Assembly (NCBI GenBank): GCA_027057815.1
Contig: JALURD010000065.1
Coordinates: 1 to 5,759, forward strand
Source: Acidilobaceae archaeon
GTDB taxonomy: Archaea; Thermoproteota; Thermoprotei_A; Sulfolobales; Acidilobaceae
Length of the DNA: 5,759 bases
Direction: 5' to 3'
Every line of letters starts with the position of its first letter. Position 1 is the stretch's first letter. The notes beneath the pieces are model-generated. The model did no database searches. It was not told the origin of the DNA and was given only the letters and a program-made list of their open reading frames with translations. Shown here in pieces: positions 1 to 5,759 of this stretch. The translations under genes were made by a program, and so were the position numbers.

Positions 1-1613
1 AGAACCTCCACTGCCTCAGCGGCATCCCCTGTGACGCTGGCAACCTCCTCTAGAATGCTCCGAGGCCCGAACTCGACGTCAACCTCGCCGGGGAGCAGAG
101 CTGCTGGCCTAGCATTGTCAGGGGCTATTACCTCGCCTTCGCTTGGTTTGTATTCGTCCCTCTGGCCCAACTCAGGGTCTAGGGCCCCAAGTATTATCCT
201 AAGCAGGGTGGTCTTGCCAGCGCCTGAGGCTCCGCGTATTACAACTATCTCCCCTGGCCGTATCTCCAAGTTTACGTCTTTGAAGATGTACCGCTCGACA
301 ATTCTCCTCTCAACGCCGAAGCTTCTAAGAACCTCGGCGACATCCTCCCTGAGACCCTCTATGCTCAACTCGCTCCTATACATCTTAGAGACCTCCCTCA
401 GGATAATCGAGCCCTTGAGTGGCTCCGCAGGTCTATACCTGGGTCTGTATAGGATCCCTCCATGCGCCCTGGCGAAGGGGTCTCCCTTGAGGAAGGCTTC
501 TATCCTTTCCCTGGCTTCATTACTTAACGGGTACATCAGGACAGGCCTCCCACTAGCAGTGTCCCACATGTACTTAAATCCGGCCCTCTCGAAGAAGGGG
601 TTATAACGAGCCATAGCCGCTATAGTCTCTACTATGTGCTTTCGCCTCTTCATCTCAGGTATTCGACGCTCTCTTATCCAGTCTAGGGCAGCCTTTACTG
701 AGAGAACTCCCAGGCCTCCACCTCTATAGTCTGGGTGGACTACAACCCTCGCTATCCGGGCGGCCGCTGTGTTTGCTTTAGCAGCTGCAACCTTGGCTAT
801 ACTATGTCCCACCATAGCCCTGGCAAGCCTGCTACTGTATAGCTTGGCTAGCTCCCTGTACTTGTCCATAACCTTCTTAGCCGCCTCGCCAGCCATGGGC
901 CAAAAAGTGGGGTGAAACCAATCGGGCGGAAAGACTTTCTCTCTAATTAACCTCTCAACCCTAACCTCCCCATCAACTAATATCCTCCTATGCATTAAGG
1001 GTATCGGCGTGTCGACCCTAACATAGGCTACAACTTTGGGTTCATACTCTTCTCTATCAAGCATCTCTATGATCATGAACCTGCTGCTTGGCAGACTGCC
1101 TCTAATCTCTACTAGACTCATTGGGCCCCCGCACTTGGGGCACTCGGGCCTCACGTTGGACTCAACCATAGCCCCATCTCTGGGGCAACGCCAGACTGCA
1201 ACTATCTCCTCCTTACTCGCATAGTGATACTGTTCGAGTTGAACTATTTCCTCGTAATCAGATTCACTGACGGCTTCACGTGCCAGAAATCTAACCCTCC
1301 TGCCATGCGCCTCAACAGTGTAGACCCTGCTCCAAGGAGGCCATACGGTCACAGAACCCTCTTCAGTGACTCGGTCTAGCCTATAGTCTCCCGGCATAAG
1401 CAGCTTAAGTTTGCCCAGCCTCTTCGGCTCATTCCAAGCCTCTAGGATTACCCTCTCACCCGGTTGCAGCCACTGAGCCACACTACCAGTCATGACAAGC
1501 CAGAGCCTCTGCCCGCCTAGTCTGACTCTTACAACGCCAAACCAACGGTAGCCAGCCCTGGGGACTATCGCAGCCTCGACTACTCCCTCCTTAGCCGCCC
1601 CAGCCCGAGTCAC
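1..1613 (-). CDS. ABC-type ATPase fused to a GNAT acetyltransferase domain (COG2401-like), 3' end cut by the window
   Basis: 537 codons are visible from a GTG at 1613 and the frame stays open to the left edge. Residues 1-110 form a mostly beta-like N-terminal region I do not recognise. A zinc-ribbon-like element follows, with Cys143 in CPRDG and Cys158/Cys161 in CPKCG. Residues about 165-350 look like a GNAT fold: the acetyl-CoA loop is HPDYRGGGLG (293-302, fitting RxxGxG), and the later NPFFERAGF segment is typical of the GNAT C-terminal half. An ABC ATPase domain begins near residue 385, with Walker A GASGAGKTT at 461-469 (Lys467). The signature motif, Walker B and H-loop lie outside the window. 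This order matches the archaeal fusion grouped as COG2401, whose function is unknown; a soluble nucleotide-dependent acetyltransferase is an inference. No membrane segments are seen, so it is unlikely to be a transporter subunit. The GTG start was chosen for its well-spaced GAGGTG; an in-frame TGA lies just upstream at 1650-1648. GTG at 1622 is the alternative. Confidence 0.88.
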   Translation of the reverse strand, partial: MTRAGAAKEGVVEAAIVPRAGYRWFGVVRVRLGGQRLWLVMTGSVAQWLQPGERVILEAWNEPKRLGKLKLLMPGDYRLDRVTEEGSVTVWPPWSRVYTVEAHGRRVRFLAREAVSESDYEEIVQLEQYHYASKEEIVAVWRCPRDGAMVESNVRPECPKCGGPMSLVEIRGSLPSSRFMIIEMLDREEYEPKVVAYVRVDTPIPLMHRRILVDGEVRVERLIREKVFPPDWFHPTFWPMAGEAAKKVMDKYRELAKLYSSRLARAMVGHSIAKVAAAKANTAAARIARVVVHPDYRGGGLGVLSVKAALDWIRERRIPEMKRRKHIVETIAAMARYNPFFERAGFKYMWDTASGRPVLMYPLSNEARERIEAFLKGDPFARAHGGILYRPRYRPAEPLKGSIILREVSKMYRSELSIEGLREDVAEVLRSFGVERRIVERYIFKDVNLEIRPGEIVVIRGASGAGKTTLLRIILGALDPELGQRDEYKPSEGEVIAPDNARPAALLPGEVDVEFGPRSILEEVASVTGDAAEAVEV

Positions 1614-1619
1614 CAAGTC

Positions 1620-1625
1620 CACCTC
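1620..1625 (-). promoter_or_regulatory. Shine-Dalgarno GAGGTG selecting the GTG start at 1613
   Basis: GAGGTG matches the archaeal anti-SD (CACCTC) perfectly and ends 6 bases before the GTG at 1613. The upstream in-frame GTG at 1622 overlaps this motif and has no comparable site of its own, so 1613 is the preferred start. Confidence 0.5.
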
Positions 1626-1630
1626 GTCTA

Positions 1631-1640
1631 GTCTATAGAA
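1631..1640 (-). promoter_or_regulatory. Weak TATA-like element upstream of the COG2401-like gene
   Basis: TTCTATAGAC on the minus strand is centred about 23 bases before the GTG at 1613, roughly where an archaeal TATA box would sit for a start very near that codon. No clear BRE is seen, and the Shine-Dalgarno argues for a leadered transcript, so this may be chance. If real, the ATPase-acetyltransferase gene is transcribed separately from the metabolic cluster. Confidence 0.2.
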
Positions 1641-1668
1641 TTCCGGTCACTAAGCTATGTAATTCCTG

Positions 1669-1685
1669 ACGCTTCAATAAAGCGT
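1669..1685. repeat. Short inverted repeat between the crotonase and ATPase-acetyltransferase genes
   Basis: A perfect 6-base inverted repeat, acgctt and aagcgt, flanks a 5-base loop in the 108-base gap between the crotonase stop and the next gene. In minus-strand RNA it would be ACGCUU-UAUUG-AAGCGU. No U-tract follows, so it is not a typical terminator. It could be an operator, a processing hairpin or chance. Confidence 0.3.
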
Positions 1686-1721
1686 TAGCAGGCGAGCTTC
1701 CTTCAGTGGCGGCAAGGTGCC

Positions 1722-2501
1722 TCAGTCCCACTTGTACTCCGGGCTCCTTCTGCTCTCTACAAAGACCTTAGCTGCCTCGATGAGTGCACTCGATTTAGAG
1801 AGCCTCAGCAATTCTGATATGCCAGCCTCAAGTAACTGCTTGGCCTTCGCCGTCCTCATCAATCTGACTATAGACTCTATAGCAGAGGGGCTGTTAGCCA
1901 TCACCTCTTCGACTAGCTTCCTGACACCCTCCCGAAGTTCATTCACAGACTCTACTAGACTAGATATGATCCCCAACCTGTAGGCCTCCTCCGCGGTTAG
2001 GCCTCCAGAGGTCATCGCTATCAATGCGGCACGTGCCGGTCCTAGGGCATCAAGACCTATAGTAGAGAGCGCTGGCGGTATCAAGCCCCACCTAGCCTCA
2101 GGCCAGAGGATCCTTGCATCCCTGACTGCAACCGATAAATCAACAACCCACACCAGCTCGGCGCCTCCTCCAGCAGCTACTCCATTGATCGCTGCAATCG
2201 TCGGTTTTGACGTCAATAAGACCTTGCGGAAGAACTTTGCCAGCGCCTCAAACACCTCGCCAGCCTCCTCGGGGCTCCCGGCCTTTGATACCTCAGACAA
2301 ATCTATGCCAGCGCTGAAGGCCCTGCCAGCTCCTGTAAAGGCTATAAAATGAACGCCGCCCACATGCTCTAAGTCCTCAACAGCCTTCACAGCCTCGCTC
2401 AGCATGCCCTTATTCATCGCGTTCAGCTTTTCGGGCCTATTGAATATCACCCATCCTATAGGAGGATTAACCTCCACCCTGACATATTTATAGGGGGCCA
2501 T
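1722..2501 (-). CDS. Enoyl-CoA hydratase/isomerase (crotonase) family protein
   Basis: A complete 259-residue protein, the usual length for a single-domain crotonase. These cytoplasmic enzymes act on CoA thioesters (hydration, isomerisation, C-C cleavage) using an oxyanion hole. Visible hallmarks are the N-terminal NRPEKLNAMN (21-30), the CoA-binding/oxyanion segment FSAGIDL (62-68) and the second oxyanion loop GVAAGGGAEL (107-116). Both positions of the catalytic glutamates of true enoyl-CoA hydratases are Glu here: Glu115 in GGGAEL and Glu135 in WPEA. The C-terminus ends in the expected basic RRSPEYKW-type tail. Where many hydratases have IPGAGGTQRL this protein has IPPALSTIGL (141-150), so the exact substrate is open. 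The ATG at 2501 has GGAGG 9 bases upstream (2511-2515). The gene starts 39 bases after the PrpD-like gene and is probably in the same operon, acting on a CoA intermediate of that pathway. Hydratase is the best guess; isomerase or hydrolase activity is possible. Confidence 0.93.
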   Translation of the reverse strand: MAPYKYVRVEVNPPIGWVIFNRPEKLNAMNKGMLSEAVKAVEDLEHVGGVHFIAFTGAGRAFSAGIDLSEVSKAGSPEEAGEVFEALAKFFRKVLLTSKPTIAAINGVAAGGGAELVWVVDLSVAVRDARILWPEARWGLIPPALSTIGLDALGPARAALIAMTSGGLTAEEAYRLGIISSLVESVNELREGVRKLVEEVMANSPSAIESIVRLMRTAKAKQLLEAGISELLRLSKSSALIEAAKVFVESRRSPEYKWD

Positions 2502-2540
2502 TATTCGAAACCTCCACTCTAACCAATGACGCCAATGGTT

Positions 2541-3869
2541 CTATTTCAGATTTCGCTTTTCTAGAACATTGTTTATAATAGCCTCCACGGGTTCGCTTGG
2601 TTTTGCCTCTAGAAATGCGTGCGCCACACGCTTCGGATCACTAGTTCCCGAGTCCCTAGCCAGGTCTACCGCTTTACCTAGTATTGCGTCTCTTCCAACT
2701 TCAGAGACTAGAGTCTTAGGGGGCATATCTACACGTACGACAAGCTTACCCCGTCCCGAGTAGATTTCAAGTCTAGCCGGCATGAGTCTCGGGTATAATG
2801 AGTCTAGGCTTGGATCGACCTTAAGTAATACCTTCGCGGCTAGCCCGAGTATTCTTTCATCGCTGAGGCTATCCCTTATGGCTCCTGGCAGGGGTTTTCT
2901 GCCGAAAAGCGTGAGTGCCACTAAGAATGGTATACTGAACTTGGCCTCCTCAACATTACCAGGTCTAGTTATGCCGGCTATCTCTACCGCTTCACGGTAA
3001 GTTCTAACGACGACTCGCTCGATGTCAGCTCCTTTAATTTGGCCTACAACATCCTCGGCAGCCTTTATAGCGCTATGTGAGTGGTAGCAAGCACTATAGA
3101 ACTTCAGTCTACTGTATCCAATTAGAGGCTGTTCAGGCAAGCTTAAGACATTACTACACCCGAAGGCCTTGCAGACCGCCTCAATTATTCTAGAGGGTTG
3201 AACTCTTCCACCAACAATCACTGTGAGAGCAGCCTCGACCCCCAACGTAGCCGCATGCATGGCGGAGAAGGGCTTTACAATACCTCCTTTAGCTGCCTCC
3301 CATAGCCCACCCATATAGTTAAGCGCTAAAGCCGCTGCTTCAAGCGATGCCTCCACATCCAAGCCGTAGGCTAATGTAAACGCGGCAGCAGCCCCCGCTG
3401 CCCCAGCTGTTGCCGTTGTATGCCATACATTATAATGTTCCCTACCCAACAGCGCCCCTAAAAAACCGGCGACTTCATACCCAACCGCTATGGACCTCGC
3501 TGCGTCTTCAAGGCTAGAGCCTGCCTCTATAGACGCAGCGAGGGTAGACGGTACAACTACTGCTCCAGCGTGAACATACCCTAGGGGCAACCAGTCATCC
3601 AGTTCAAGGGCATGAGCTAAATACGAGTTTATGGCCACCGCCTCAATAATTCCCACCCTCACACCCAACCCAAGGATTGCATGTCTGCCACTTGACTTCG
3701 TAGCAAAAGCCCCGGCCACACGTAGTGACTTTTCATCTAAATAAGGTGCAGCCGAAGCCACCATGAGGGTGTCAGCCATAACTTTAACACCATTATTAAT
3801 CGCGTCTTTATCGTTAATCACCCTCTCAACGCGGCGCGTTAAATCCTCAAATATTAGGCTAGCATCCAT
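2541..3869 (-). CDS. MmgE/PrpD family protein (2-methylcitrate dehydratase / cis-aconitate decarboxylase-like)
   Basis: From the ATG at 3869 this is a 442-residue protein, normal for the family, which includes 2-methylcitrate dehydratase (PrpD), cis-aconitate decarboxylase and related di/tricarboxylate enzymes. Numbering from the upstream TTG (3878), the motifs are: HALELDD (89-95), Tyr-Val-His103 followed by AGAVVVP, WHTTATAG with His153, KPFSAMHAA with Lys202, and CYHSHSA (264-270) with His266/His268. The FSIPF segment (314-318) also matches a conserved family stretch. The Asp, two His, Lys and C-terminal His match the active-site positions I recall for cis-aconitate decarboxylase, so the enzyme is likely active. 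The substrate is not determined: dehydration, decarboxylation or epimerisation are all known in the family. The start lies inside the 3' end of the DUF4387 gene (11-base overlap from ATG, 20 from TTG), implying translational coupling. The C-terminal domain runs from about residue 270 to the end. Confidence 0.92.
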   Translation of the reverse strand: MDASLIFEDLTRRVERVINDKDAINNGVKVMADTLMVASAAPYLDEKSLRVAGAFATKSSGRHAILGLGVRVGIIEAVAINSYLAHALELDDWLPLGYVHAGAVVVPSTLAASIEAGSSLEDAARSIAVGYEVAGFLGALLGREHYNVWHTTATAGAAGAAAAFTLAYGLDVEASLEAAALALNYMGGLWEAAKGGIVKPFSAMHAATLGVEAALTVIVGGRVQPSRIIEAVCKAFGCSNVLSLPEQPLIGYSRLKFYSACYHSHSAIKAAEDVVGQIKGADIERVVVRTYREAVEIAGITRPGNVEEAKFSIPFLVALTLFGRKPLPGAIRDSLSDERILGLAAKVLLKVDPSLDSLYPRLMPARLEIYSGRGKLVVRVDMPPKTLVSEVGRDAILGKAVDLARDSGTSDPKRVAHAFLEAKPSEPVEAIINNVLEKRNLK

Positions 3870-4170
3870 CCACCTCAACCCCTAGTAGAAGGGCATACTG
3901 TTGGGCTCCGTATACGTCTCTATCTCCCGGCTCTCCTGCCGGGATTTTTCTCTTGAGTACTATCTTTAAAGCTCTAAGATTGTCTATACGCTTAATATCA
4001 ACGACTTCTGAGGGTTCCACAGAATACACTTTAGCTATGAACTCTCTGGTAAGCATAGCGGACAATTTCTCGTAGCAACCAGGGTCATCTAGCAAGATAT
4101 CAATAGTTACGAGAAACGGGCCTGCGTTCTTGCTCCTTATAACCTTGGCTAGCTCACCTAGCTTCACCAC
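3859..4170 (-). CDS. DUF4387 family protein, partner of the AtuA-like protein
   Basis: A complete 103-residue protein that I recognise as DUF4387 (PF14330) from its almost invariant blocks: LAKVIRSKNAGPF (7-19), the following TIDILLDDPGCYE stretch (22-34), LTREFIAKVY (40-49) and the C-terminal PGDRDVYGAQQYA (81-93). The family is about 100 residues and is typically found next to, or fused with, DUF1446/AtuA-like proteins, so it is probably a small subunit or accessory protein of that partner. Its biochemical role is unknown. It has no signal peptide or membrane segment, so it is cytoplasmic. The GTG at 4170 follows a GAGGGTGA motif (4178-4185) with a 7-base spacer, and overlaps the last 7 bases of the AtuA-like gene. 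Its own 3' end contains the start of the PrpD-like gene. This arrangement suggests coupled translation at fixed ratios. Confidence 0.93.
   Translation of the reverse strand: MVKLGELAKVIRSKNAGPFLVTIDILLDDPGCYEKLSAMLTREFIAKVYSVEPSEVVDIKRIDNLRALKIVLKRKIPAGEPGDRDVYGAQQYALLLGVEVDGC
3879..3883 (-). promoter_or_regulatory. AGGGG ribosome-binding site candidate for the PrpD-like gene
   Basis: AGGGG ends 9 bases before the ATG at 3869, but directly abuts the in-frame TTG at 3878, which is too close to serve it. A second purine motif, GAGGTG (3871-3876), lies only 1 base from the ATG. The ATG is therefore the more likely start. The site is inside the DUF4387 coding sequence. Confidence 0.4.
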
Positions 4171-5546
4171 GACTCAATCACCCTCAAACTATTCTTAGAC
4201 CTTACTTCTACAAGCCTAGCGTGAGCTAAAGCCAGCGGGTCTGGAGGCTCGACTAGGTGCCACACAGTCCACTCGTAAGCTTCACCAAGATATACATCGC
4301 TAGGACTCAAGGGAAACGCCAAATTACCAGCAGTAGATTTCCTTCCAGGCCAACCGGCGTGTAAAAGGAAGCTCCGGACAACGGCAATAGCCTCGACTGC
4401 ATCATTAGGATCAGGAGCTACAGCTTCAACTAGAAGGCCTATCTCGTCCGGGATTACTTGCTGCTTCTTCCACCATCCAAGCACTGCGTCGCGGCCGTAG
4501 ACTCTCACATAAACTTTAACCTTCGGGTTCACCCTAGTTTTCACTCGATGGATGGCCTCAGCTATGAGGTCGTCAAGCCTCGATATAAAGTCTGGGTCCA
4601 CTGCTCCGGCTATTGTTATAGCCCTGTAACCCGCTAAGCCAGCGCCTTCAATTTTAACCAAGTACTTGTCTGAATTAACCCACTTTGCGCCACTTACAGC
4701 CACCGTTCTCTCATCAATTTGCTTATATCTAACATTCGATAAGTCGGCATAGCCTCCTGGAATGTACTCCTTATAAGGATCGCTTCTCTCGTAGAGGGCG
4801 TGCTCTGCAATTGAGTGTACTGTTGCTCTACGCTCGGGGTTCGAGGGTGTGAAGTATACAGTGTCTCCTTCAATGTACGCGATCATCCCGTCACTACCGC
4901 TAGCTGGGTCTGCAGCTATAGCGCCACACTCCAATATCTTACCCGTCAACACTGCCAGACCTTTATCGACACCCTCCAGGATGAGGGGAGCAGCAAATAT
5001 CGCGGCATCCGCCACACGCCCAGCCACCACTATGTCAGGTGACCACTCCTTGAGCACCCTCAATAGCGGCTCTACGCCATTCTGTGCCACGATTACCGAG
5101 CTCTGCAGTTTATCCGAGTTTATGGCAGGCGCGCCCGGGTCCGCAGGGCCAGCCACGCGTCCTTCAATAATGTATTTCATGAAAGTTGATGGCTTAACGT
5201 CGCTATAGATAACTGCTATTCTCAATTGTGATACAATCGATGCCGCCTTAACTGTGAGTTCCAACACTTTATCGACGTGTGGCTTCGCTCCCGCGCCGCC
5301 AGCGCTACCAATTATCAGAGGAGATCCGAGCTTAACTGACGCCTTTATGAGCCCCCTCAAATCCCGGTAAACCTGTCCGTCCGGAACTAGAGGCTTCCCA
5401 CTACCTAGATAGTAGGGGCCAGGGTCCGTGGAGCCAGCGTCGACGCCTATATAATCTACTCCATGATCAATGGCTTCCCTTAAGCTCTCTTGGGGGTAGC
5501 CGTACCCTAAAATGGCTGTCGGTGAGTATATCGTGACGTGGCCCAT
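4164..5546 (-). CDS. AtuA-like acyclic terpene utilization family protein (DUF1446)
   Basis: From the ATG at 5546 this is a 460-residue protein of the DUF1446/AtuA family (PF07287). The founding member is encoded in the citronellol/geraniol degradation cluster of Pseudomonas, but its reaction is not established. Family blocks in order are: SPTAILGYGYP near the N-terminus, VDAGSTDPGPYYLG (35-48), IIGSAGGAGAKPH (78-90), VAGRVADAAIFA (174-185), GKILECGAIAADP (202-214) with GSDGM (217-221), NPERRAT (236-242), YERSDPY (252-258) and TAGNLAFPLSPSD (405-417). The glycine-rich loops suggest a nucleotide, CoA or phosphate ligand, which is inference. No membrane segments are evident. The ATG has AGGGTGA 5 bases upstream and places the start right before the conserved core; a GTG at 5633 would add 29 poorly conserved-looking residues. 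It is the first clear gene of the cluster and overlaps the DUF4387 gene by 7 bases, implying a complex or sequential action. Confidence 0.9.
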   Translation of the reverse strand: MGHVTIYSPTAILGYGYPQESLREAIDHGVDYIGVDAGSTDPGPYYLGSGKPLVPDGQVYRDLRGLIKASVKLGSPLIIGSAGGAGAKPHVDKVLELTVKAASIVSQLRIAVIYSDVKPSTFMKYIIEGRVAGPADPGAPAINSDKLQSSVIVAQNGVEPLLRVLKEWSPDIVVAGRVADAAIFAAPLILEGVDKGLAVLTGKILECGAIAADPASGSDGMIAYIEGDTVYFTPSNPERRATVHSIAEHALYERSDPYKEYIPGGYADLSNVRYKQIDERTVAVSGAKWVNSDKYLVKIEGAGLAGYRAITIAGAVDPDFISRLDDLIAEAIHRVKTRVNPKVKVYVRVYGRDAVLGWWKKQQVIPDEIGLLVEAVAPDPNDAVEAIAVVRSFLLHAGWPGRKSTAGNLAFPLSPSDVYLGEAYEWTVWHLVEPPDPLALAHARLVEVRSKNSLRVIESW

Positions 5547-5551
5547 TCTCT

Positions 5552-5558
5552 TCACCCT
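5552..5558 (-). promoter_or_regulatory. Shine-Dalgarno AGGGTGA that decides the AtuA-like start
   Basis: AGGGTGA resembles the archaeal SD (AGGTGA with one extra G) and sits 5 bases before the ATG at 5546. Neither the in-frame ATG at 5567 nor the GTG at 5633 has a comparable site. The residues after 5546 (GHVTIYSPTAILGYG) begin the conserved family core directly. Confidence 0.6.
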
Positions 5559-5595
5559 GCCTGTCATATAGATAAGGGTAGTAGGTAGAATAATT

Positions 5596-5611
5596 GTGGG
5601 CAAGGACCCAC
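5596..5611. repeat. Small inverted repeat in the leader of the AtuA-like operon
   Basis: gtggg and cccac form a 5-base inverted repeat around a 6-base spacer, about 50 bases upstream of the preferred ATG at 5546. The ggaccca heptamer that overlaps its right arm (5604-5610) recurs at 5643-5649. This could be an operator for a substrate-responsive regulator, but the repeat is short enough to be chance. If the GTG at 5633 were the true start it would be coding sequence. Confidence 0.25.
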
Positions 5612-5759
5612 TACTTAATTGCAGCTCTAACACTTATGACCTGGACCCATTGGATTCTCTCATACGCGATGTAATCCCTTAGCGTGTTAGGGGCGAAGCT
5701 CGGGCATGAGTAAAAACAGGCGATTGGGCCCGCTGGCTGCCACCGCCTTTAGGACAGTA

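Larger units (their letters stand above)
5547..5759. other. Leader of the operon and ambiguous right edge, possible partial gene on either strand
   Basis: About 140 bases upstream of the AtuA-like ATG show no convincing coding sequence or strong TATA/BRE; TATCTATATG (near 5565-5574) is the most TATA-like stretch but lies very close to the start. Beyond it, two readings compete. On the minus strand a frame is open from 5758 to a TAA at 5689-5687 and ends in PNRLFLLMPELRP, which could be the C-terminus of an upstream operon gene. On the plus strand an ATG at 5706 opens a frame to the edge beginning MSKNRRLGPLAA, which could be a divergent gene; its Arg codons (AGG, CGA, AGG) resemble the neighbours, while the minus reading uses CGC twice. 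A further minus frame is open to 5679. Neither product can be identified from so few codons. Confidence 0.35.

Noticed and set aside
31..606. 191-codon open frame on the plus strand
   Set aside because: It is antisense to the ATPase-acetyltransferase gene, whose minus reading shows Walker A and GNAT motifs; the plus product is Ser/Leu-rich and unrecognisable.
1669..1685. Intrinsic terminator at the inverted repeat
   Set aside because: The stem is only 6 bases and no T-tract follows on either strand, so it does not fit a terminator.
1036..1983. Plus-strand open frames of 62 and 88 codons
   Set aside because: Antisense shadows of the ATPase-acetyltransferase and crotonase genes, with no ribosome binding site or recognisable domain.
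2569..3000. Plus-strand open frames of 64 and 72 codons
   Set aside because: They lie antisense to the 3' half of the PrpD-like gene, which is clearly coding on the minus strand.
4815..5208. Overlapping open frames on the plus strand (75 and 119 codons)
   Set aside because: Both are antisense to strongly conserved blocks of the AtuA-like gene and have compositional, shadow-like products.
1..5759. CRISPR array, tRNA, rRNA or insertion sequence
   Set aside because: No regularly spaced repeats, cloverleaf-like sequence, terminal inverted repeats or transposase motifs were seen by eye.

Overview
The window looks like a piece of a thermophilic archaeal genome, most likely Thermoproteota (Crenarchaeota). 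I infer this from the dominance of AGG/AGA for Arg and ATA for Ile, the frequent GTG starts, the G-rich archaeal Shine-Dalgarno sequences (GGAGG, AGGGTGA), the tightly packed same-strand genes, and an ABC ATPase-acetyltransferase fusion of the type grouped as COG2401, which I know mainly from archaea. I cannot name a genus.

All well-supported genes lie on the minus strand, so the order of transcription is from right to left. Positions 5546 to 1722 hold a four-gene cluster: an AtuA-like protein (DUF1446, PF07287 family), a small DUF4387 protein, an MmgE/PrpD-family dehydratase/decarboxylase-like enzyme and an enoyl-CoA hydratase/isomerase (crotonase) family protein. The first three overlap end to start and the fourth follows after 39 bases with its own strong ribosome binding site, so they very probably form one operon. 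The AtuA-like and DUF4387 proteins are habitual partners of unknown biochemistry. The PrpD-like enzyme and the crotonase point to catabolism of a branched or tricarboxylic-type organic acid, or an isoprenoid-derived acid, through CoA intermediates. The substrate cannot be read from the sequence.

About 110 bases further on, positions 1613 to 1 carry the first 537 codons of a large multidomain protein. It has an N-terminal domain I do not recognise, a zinc-ribbon-like insertion, a GNAT acetyltransferase domain, and the start of an ABC-type ATPase domain with its Walker A motif. The rest of the ATPase domain lies beyond the left edge.

The right end (5547-5759) is the leader of the cluster plus about 70 bases open in more than one frame on both strands. 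These could be the tail of an upstream minus-strand gene or the start of a divergent plus-strand gene. No rRNA, tRNA, CRISPR array, insertion sequence or convincing terminator was found.
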